DNA of 64,000 bases from Pipra filicauda (Eukaryota > Chordata > Aves > Passeriformes > Pipridae): NCBI RefSeq assembly GCF_003945595.2, contig NW_024104293.1, positions 1,236,501-1,300,500 on the forward strand, read 5' to 3'. Positions 58,201 to 64,000 of this stretch are shown piece after piece (within the stretch, counting starts at the first letter, position 1; each line of letters opens with the position of its first letter). Under the pieces are notes generated by a model. The model searched no databases and was not told the DNA's origin. It worked only from the letters and a program-made list of their open reading frames with translations. Both the position numbers and the translations under genes were made by a program.

Positions 58201-61109
58201 GGGGAAAAAAGAGTCTGGAGTTTGGGTGAGAAGCCTGTGAATAACAGTGATTATGTGAGTAAGAGGAGGGTGGGAGGGGACTGAAGACAAGATGGGTTAC
58301 AGAAGGTTTAAAAATGTAAAAGGCTCTTCAAGAGTAAAATGAAGGGCACAAAGTCAAAAGCTCAGCATTACAGCTTAGGAGGAAGGGTTTTTGCTTTCTC
58401 TTCTCCCTCCATCCCAAACAGGCGTTATCCTTTTTCGTGGCAAAAAGGAGCAATGGTTTAATGGCAGAGACAGTTGAATGCTTTACTCTGAGGATACATT
58501 TTGTACAGGGAATGCCAGCCAAGGAAGGGATAAACAAACACTTCCAGCTGGCCTTCCTCGGCTTCCTATGGAGCTGGGAGGCTCTGGAAAAAGAAGCTGT
58601 GCTCATGTACACAGAGACTGTCCTAATGCAACTGCAGAGGGGCTGTCAAAGGCAGTTGAGAGCAGGCTCAGTTCTTTGGTTCCTTGCAAGAGCTTGAGGT
58701 TCAACACTGAAACTTTTCACTTGTATGTTTTTTTAAACATGTTGTAGTTATAGATATCATTTATGTTTTATTTTCATAGTATAATTTTCACGTGCTTTTC
58801 TCAGTCCTACTCTTTGACATGCATTTAAAAGCATTATTAGAATGGATAATTTTTGGGTGTGAGTATGAACTTACATTTACTCAAGCAATGAAACAGTTAA
58901 CTGGAAATGCTGTTGCTTTGACTGCTTGAGAAATATTCTTGAGTCCCAGAATAAACAAATGGGAATAGAGACCATGCTCCATAGATTTTCCAGGTTTCAG
59001 CATGCATTCCAAGGAATGACCTGACAGCAGGGCAGGTTGCAAGAGCAAATTCTCTGGAGAAACGTTATAAATTATTGCTGCATTTGCCCTTCCCCCTCTA
59101 ATAATCCCCAAGTCACATTTTGGCAAAACAACAAAAACTGCTGTTGCTTTGGGGGCTTTCTGTAAGGATCCCAAAGGGAAAAAAAAAACCTACTTCCAAA
59201 GCAGTGTTACAGCAGTGTTGCAAACCTCTTTGGAATGATGGTTGGGAAATGGATCTCCCAGAACTGCCTATTGAACTTTGGAGAAAGATTTCGCTATAAA
59301 AGCAAGTTGCTGCCAGACTTCAGACAGCTGGGCCTTTCTCTTGCCTCCCATTTTCAGTTTTGATCTTGAAAAAACTCTCAGAAACTGAAGTTCATATGGG
59401 TTCATTAAATTTTACAATACATTTAAAAACTTACCTGGAATTCAGTGGAAACTTTCCCATCTACCAAGTACAAAAAGGTGTCGTACTCATCTCAATATAT
59501 GTGAGGAGAACAGTGAAGTTTCTTTTGGAAGCATTTTTGGACCCAGATGTATGATTTCTAAAGGTAAAACTGAAATGAGTTGGATCTTTTTGAAGCTCTG
59601 TGGTTCCTGTTCCAGGCTTGTCCAAAGCAGAGTTGCTGCCTCAGAGGTGTCACCAGCTCTTGCACAAACCCTGTTTCTCTCTTGGGCCATGTGCCTTCAG
59701 GGGTCTGGAGCAGTGTAGTGAACCTGACTGTGATTTTTTGGGTATGTTCTTATGAAAACATGCCCAAGCCCCTCTCTCACACAGACCCTTGTGGAAGGGA
59801 CACTTGGTCACTGCTGTTTTACCTCATCTTGTGCTGGGAGCATTCATCATGTCTCCGGCGAGCTGTTACTAAGAGTGGAGGAGTAATAATTGATGAAAAC
59901 CTGCCCCCACATTCAAATGTGTTTTCAGTGATGCCCTTCACTTATTGAAACTTCTTTCATGTTTGCACAAAGGCTGCTGGGCATTCATAGAGTAACATGT
60001 AAGAAAAGTGCACTTTTATTTAAAGCAGGCTGGAATCTCATTTCTATCATAAAGTTATCTTGCACACAAACCTATGGTATAACCCATATTTTTAAGGGAA
60101 AAAAACCAGGCAAATTATGCCCAACAAGCCAAGGGAATGAGGCTCTTTTGGGCTGGTGTGTTGAACCAGGTTCCTTGAGCTAAAGGCTTGCTCTGGAGCC
60201 CTACACTGCTGGTGGCTGCTTAGTTTATTCCTGGGTTCCAAGTCTTGAGCTGACATAACCCAAAGCTCCTTTAAAAGGTGTTGTAATGCAATCCTGGTCA
60301 ACTGTAACCTAAAATCAGGGTTCAGCAGCACTGTCAGCCATGGGCACAGTGTTATACAGATCCAGGATTGCTCCCATGGCATTCAAACACCCCCCCTGCA
60401 GCTCCTGTGGTGGGCTCATTGTCCACCTCCCCCAACCCCTGGGCAGGGCAGAACATGGGAGCAGTGGGCTGAGGAACCTTCTGGGTCCAGATAAGGACAG
60501 GGAATCACCAGTCATTGCTGAGGGCAAAACAAACTGTCTGAAGGGAAATCAATTTGTTGCCAATGACAGTAGGTATTGAATTCCTCATTCGGGCAGTGGG
60601 AAGGAAAGACAAGTAGGAACACCCTTCCCTCCCCTTCCCAACTGAACTTCCCTCCCTGCTGCAGGACGTGCCTTCCAAACCTTGCTCCCCTCTAGTCCCA
60701 GCTCTGGGCTGTGCCTGACAGTGATTGGTATGATGTGTCTGAGGGCAGAAAGAACCACAGGAGTCCACAGATGGCAATTGCTCAGTACATCTGGACGAGG
60801 GAGATTTCCTTCTTGCTTCATGCAGCTAAGAGCTGATGACCAGAAATAGCCACAGATTTGCATCCCTAATTCCTTCTTAAAGTGTACCTGTGGATGTTGT
60901 GTGGAGATGTGGCCAGGTCTGCTTGTGTACTCCTTTAAGCCTCACACTGAGCATGGCTTTGGTAGTATCTGCTATTAAAATGGCATTTCCTACAAGCATT
61001 AATATTTTTAAAAGTGAATTAACATGGAATCTCTACAAGGCAGTAAAGACAGTATTGCAGCAGCAAATGCTTTTGACAGTATAATAACAACTGTTACTTT
61101 CTCTTCTAG
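55294..61109 (+). other. HMCN1: HMCN1 intron 4 (5.8 kb, phase 0)
   Basis: The intron is bounded by GAG|gtaact and cttctag|GTG. It holds one short CR1 3' end at 56337-56395 and a TATAAAAG sequence at 59295-59302. Otherwise it is unique-looking sequence without an exon I can support. Confidence 0.93.
56337..56395 (+). repeat. Short CR1 LINE 3' end
   Basis: The segment gatggaactggatggtctat, then aaagtcccttccaacccaac and ccattctatgg, is the last 60 bp of CR1 in sense orientation. Confidence 0.85.
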
Positions 61110-61281
61110 GTGTTAAAATGGGTTGAAGAAGCAGTTCAAGCCTCCAAAGTGCACCTCTTGTCTACAGACCACTTGTCCATGGCTGTAAATACTTGGCAGA
61201 TCCCTTTTGATCCCAGTCTGAAAGAGGTCACAGTGTCCTTGAGTGGTCCTTCACCAGCAATCGAGATCCATGATCCTTTAG
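61110..61281 (+). CDS. HMCN1: HMCN1 coding exon 5 (end of VWA, start of linker region)
   Basis: This exon has 172 nt, enters in phase 0 and leaves in phase 1, and encodes residues 208-264 plus one base. It begins [20 protein letters not shown] and continues through [21 protein letters not shown] to DPLG. The first third is the last VWA helix. The rest begins the VWA-associated region found in hemicentins between the VWA domain and the Ig array. The acceptor is cttctag|GTG and the donor is TTAG|gtgaag. Reading through the donor would add 14 residues after G265 and stop at 61326-61328. Confidence 0.95.
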
Positions 61282-62375
61282 GTGAAGCAGTTTATGCCTC
61301 CTTTTGTGACAGCAAAAAAGGGGAATGAAGAAGCACTTCTGACATTTTAATTTTTCCCAATATTCCCAATATTTTTTTGGCTGAGAGGAAAGTGGAAAAC
61401 TTCCCTATTCTGTTCACTTTGTCTCATCTCCATCTTCTTTCTTACAATTTGTCCTTGTATTCCATGTTCATGGACACATTTGTGTTTCATCTCTTCATGT
61501 ATTCACTGAGCCATCATTTAGGGGTTATAGGTGATGGTTTGGTTTATTGGGGAAAGGCAAACCGAGGCCTGCATTCTTTGAACTACAACAGCATTCAGAA
61601 TCAAACCCATCTCCAGCTGAGCAATGAGAGATTGGGAGCTAATTCATCACTGAAGATCTTCTGAACAAATCTTGCTCACTGTTGTGTTGATCCCTTGGGA
61701 ACCTGGAACAGCACTCCAGAAATAAATTCAGATCATACTTTGTGTTCTCTGCATGACTTTTACCTGAGGATATAGCTTAAGTTTTAGCATCCTGGAAATA
61801 TTTTATGCCCAGGATGTGTTCCCTGGTCAGTGCTACACTGAGGAATTCTTCTGTGTTTAGAGAAAAGAGATTTGCTCAGTGTCTCTCTTCAGGCCATGAC
61901 AACACACAGTCCTGGGTGCAACTGTCAGGCTTAGCTGAGGCTGTGACCCCCCCCTGTTTTCCTATCTCCTGGTTCAGCTCCACTCATCTAAATCCACAGT
62001 GTTTCACCCACGTTAGTCAAGGCATGTCTAATAAAGTCTTAGAAATGGGCACTGGGGCAACCCATTCTCCACCTTTCCCTTTAGTGCTGTGGAAGGGTTT
62101 CAGTGCTGTTGGTACTCCAGAATCAGCCTTGGGGGAGCAAAGTGCCTCTGTGAAGAACCAGTGCCTGAACCACTCATCTGTAAAGGAGCATTTTTAGCAT
62201 TCTGGCAAAGAACTCCAGGGCAGTTAGATGGGTATAAATGTCATTGACTGCTAAGTAGTGAGCAAGCCAAGTATCACAAATACATTGGTACAGCCCAACA
62301 ATCTTGTATTTACTCTGTTTTCTTTAGGCAATACTGTACCTTCTCAGTCCTGTATTTACTCCCTGGTTTTTTTAG
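61282..62375 (+). other. HMCN1: HMCN1 intron 5 (1.1 kb, phase 1)
   Basis: The intron is bounded by TTAG|gtgaag and tttag|GC. Retention would meet a stop at 61326-61328. An AATAAA hexamer at 61721-61726 is followed by a GT-rich stretch, so an intronic polyadenylation site is conceivable. No repeat is recognisable. Confidence 0.93.
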
Positions 62376-62482
62376 GCAAGCGGCTCAGTAAAGGATCGGG
62401 GCTGAATGAATTGCTGAATATCCACAACTCTGCTAAGGTAGTAAATGTCAAAGATCCAGAGCCTGGAACATGGACAATTAAG
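62376..62482 (+). CDS. HMCN1: HMCN1 coding exon 6 (VWA-associated region)
   Basis: This 107-nt exon enters in phase 1 and leaves in phase 0. It completes codon G265 and encodes through K300: KRLSKGSGLNELLNIHNSAK, then VVNVKDPEPGTWTIK. The acceptor is tttttttag|GC and the donor is AAG|gtaaag. The LNELLNIHNSAKVVNVK stretch corresponds to the hemicentin-1 region after the VWA domain. It is the last HMCN1 exon I can identify; the next exon is expected beyond 64000. Confidence 0.94.
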
Positions 62483-64000
62483 GTAAAGTTACTGCAGAAC
62501 TCCTGAATTACTGTCCTATAGCTTGTAATGATTTACTGTGTTATTTATCATGTTCTGTTCTATGACTCTGAAAACTACGTAGTCATTTTTGGAGGTGAAG
62601 TCACCCGTGTGAGGTACCTTTACAGCCAGGGCTGAATGGAGCCTGCTGTGCATTGTCCCTGCCCTGAGCACAGGGGTGGTTTGAAAAGGATCATTAATTC
62701 CCACCCAGCCCTGTGGGAGGCTGTTGATCCCACTGCACAACTGGAGATACAAAAACATGGTTAGCTCAGCAGCTCTGGGGAGAATTGTTTGAACGTCTGT
62801 CTGAGACTGGGGGCTTATAAAACACAGGGAGAGGGATTTTTATACAAGGAGATAGTGATGGGACAACGGGGAATGGTGTGAAACTGCCAGAGGGCAGGGT
62901 TAGATGGGAATTTGGGAAGGAATTCTCCCCTGGGAGAGTGGGGAGGCCCTGGCACAGGTTGCCCAGAGAAGCTGTGGCTGCCCCTGGATCCCTGGAAGTG
63001 TCCAAGGCCAGGTTGGAGCAACCTGGGCTAGTGGAAGGTGTCCCTGCCCATGGCAGGGGGTGGCACTGGATGAGCTTTAACAGTCCCTTCCCACCCAAAC
63101 CATTCTGGGATTCTATGACCAGAAATGCTGAAAAATCTGGTACAGAGACAACCTGGAGGGCTGTTAAAAATAACAAAGAAGTGGTGTCCTGCTGGACTTG
63201 GTACCATCAGCCACGTTGGGTACTGAGAGACCCTTCCCTACAGTCAGTGCCTTAGCATTGACCTCTGTCCTTGCTGGGGGTTTTAGGGTCAGCAATCAGC
63301 CCCAGCCAGGGCAGCAGCTGCTCTTGCAGGCAGGACTTGGCAGTTTCTTGGGCTTGGGATCTTTTTGGGTTTGTTTTCCTAAGCTCAGCATAATGCTGTC
63401 TCCAGCTCTGGGGAGAATAGAACATACAAATTGATGTATTTTGGCTTAAAAAAAATGAAAAGAAGAAAAATGTCTTGAATATAGAGTAGAAATAGTTGAA
63501 TTTAACTTTGATGAGCCAGCCAGGCCATACATTTCTTTATAGATACCTGCATTGCGGGCAATGATTTTTGTGTTGTTTGCAAGACAAGAAAACATCTGTG
63601 ACAAATAAGTGTTTGCTCTTTTGGTTGTGCTCATCCAGTCTGGGAGGGGAAACACTAATGTACAACACCAGTGATCCATGTTAAACTACAGGTAATGAAA
63701 AGAGACTTGATGAAGATACTAACTGGAAAGCAATCCTTTGGGATGAAACATTCCTTGTGTTTGCCTAAGACCCCCCAGCTCCTGGGCATGACAGTGGGAG
63801 ATGAGTTAATGGTTATTAGTAAATGGTAAAATTTTACAAGGTTATTCTGGACTTAAAATTCACAAATATCCAAAGGTCTGAGTAATTCATAAAGAGAAAC
63901 GATTTCCCAGTGTATTTTTCTATGGATTGTTTACTCTGCTTCAGTCACTGGCTTGGCTTATTTACACAAAGATTTTAAGGCTGTGACTGAAGACCTAAGC
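62483..64000 (+). other. HMCN1: HMCN1 intron 6, 5' part
   Basis: The intron starts at AAG|gtaaag and runs past the window end. It contains a sense CR1 copy (62826-63118). I saw no exon with hemicentin-like coding after it. Confidence 0.9.
62826..63118 (+). repeat. CR1 LINE 3' fragment with intact terminus
   Basis: The sense copy runs from agggagagggatttttatac through gccagagggcagggttagat, aggccctggcacaggttgcc and ctggaagtgtccaaggccag to the terminal gggattctatga. A short deletion removes the gacggggctt part after ggttgg. Confidence 0.93.

Noticed and set aside
59295..59302. TATAAAAG in intron 4 as a promoter
   Set aside because: It is an isolated motif in AT-rich intronic DNA, without CpG context, a nearby exon or other support.
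28292..62482. Assignment to hemicentin-2 instead of hemicentin-1
   Set aside because: The VWA text, notably [20 protein letters not shown] and [18 protein letters not shown], fits hemicentin-1 as I know it. A database comparison would settle it.
1..64000. CRISPR array, operon or phage-like system
   Set aside because: No direct repeats with spacers and no bacterial coding density. CR1 elements, spliced exons and long introns show vertebrate DNA.

Overview
The window is vertebrate nuclear DNA, almost certainly from a bird. The interspersed repeats are nearly all 3' fragments of CR1 LINEs, the dominant avian retroposon. Most are 5'-truncated, and many end in degenerate copies of the ATTCTATG terminal motif. 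There is also a short piece resembling an avian ERVL-type LTR. No bacterial, plasmid or phage features are present: no operons, no CRISPR array and no rRNA. I recognised no tRNA.

One protein-coding gene can be supported, the 5' part of hemicentin-1 (HMCN1) on the + strand. Six coding exons are visible: 28292-28559, 52336-52406, 54473-54631, 55171-55293, 61110-61281 and 62376-62482. They join in frame to exactly 900 nt (300 codons), with consensus GT/AG borders at every junction. They encode a signal peptide, the complete von Willebrand factor A (VWA) domain and the start of the region before the immunoglobulin array. The gene continues past the right edge, so the Ig, nidogen-G2, EGF and fibulin-like parts are not in this window.

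Layout: 1-27.5 kb is intergenic or 5' flanking DNA without a supportable gene. It carries CR1 fragments in both orientations, a 14-bp tandem repeat, a nested CR1-in-CR1 insertion and a small isolated CpG-rich block near 15.6-15.9 kb. From about 27.56 to 28.6 kb lies a CpG island holding the HMCN1 promoter region and exon 1. It is preceded by a G-rich 19-bp minisatellite and contains an 11-bp C-rich repeat just upstream of the ATG. From 28.56 to 52.3 kb is a very long first intron (23.8 kb), where nearly all CR1 copies have the sense orientation. Exons 2-6 are packed into the last 10 kb.

I found no new multi-gene system. The more interesting points are regulatory or structural: the repeat architecture at the promoter, a TATA consensus just inside intron 1, a possible cryptic terminal exon in intron 1, a possible intronic polyadenylation form ending after the VWA domain, the CR1 sense bias inside the gene, and the CpG-rich homeodomain-motif cluster 12.5 kb upstream.
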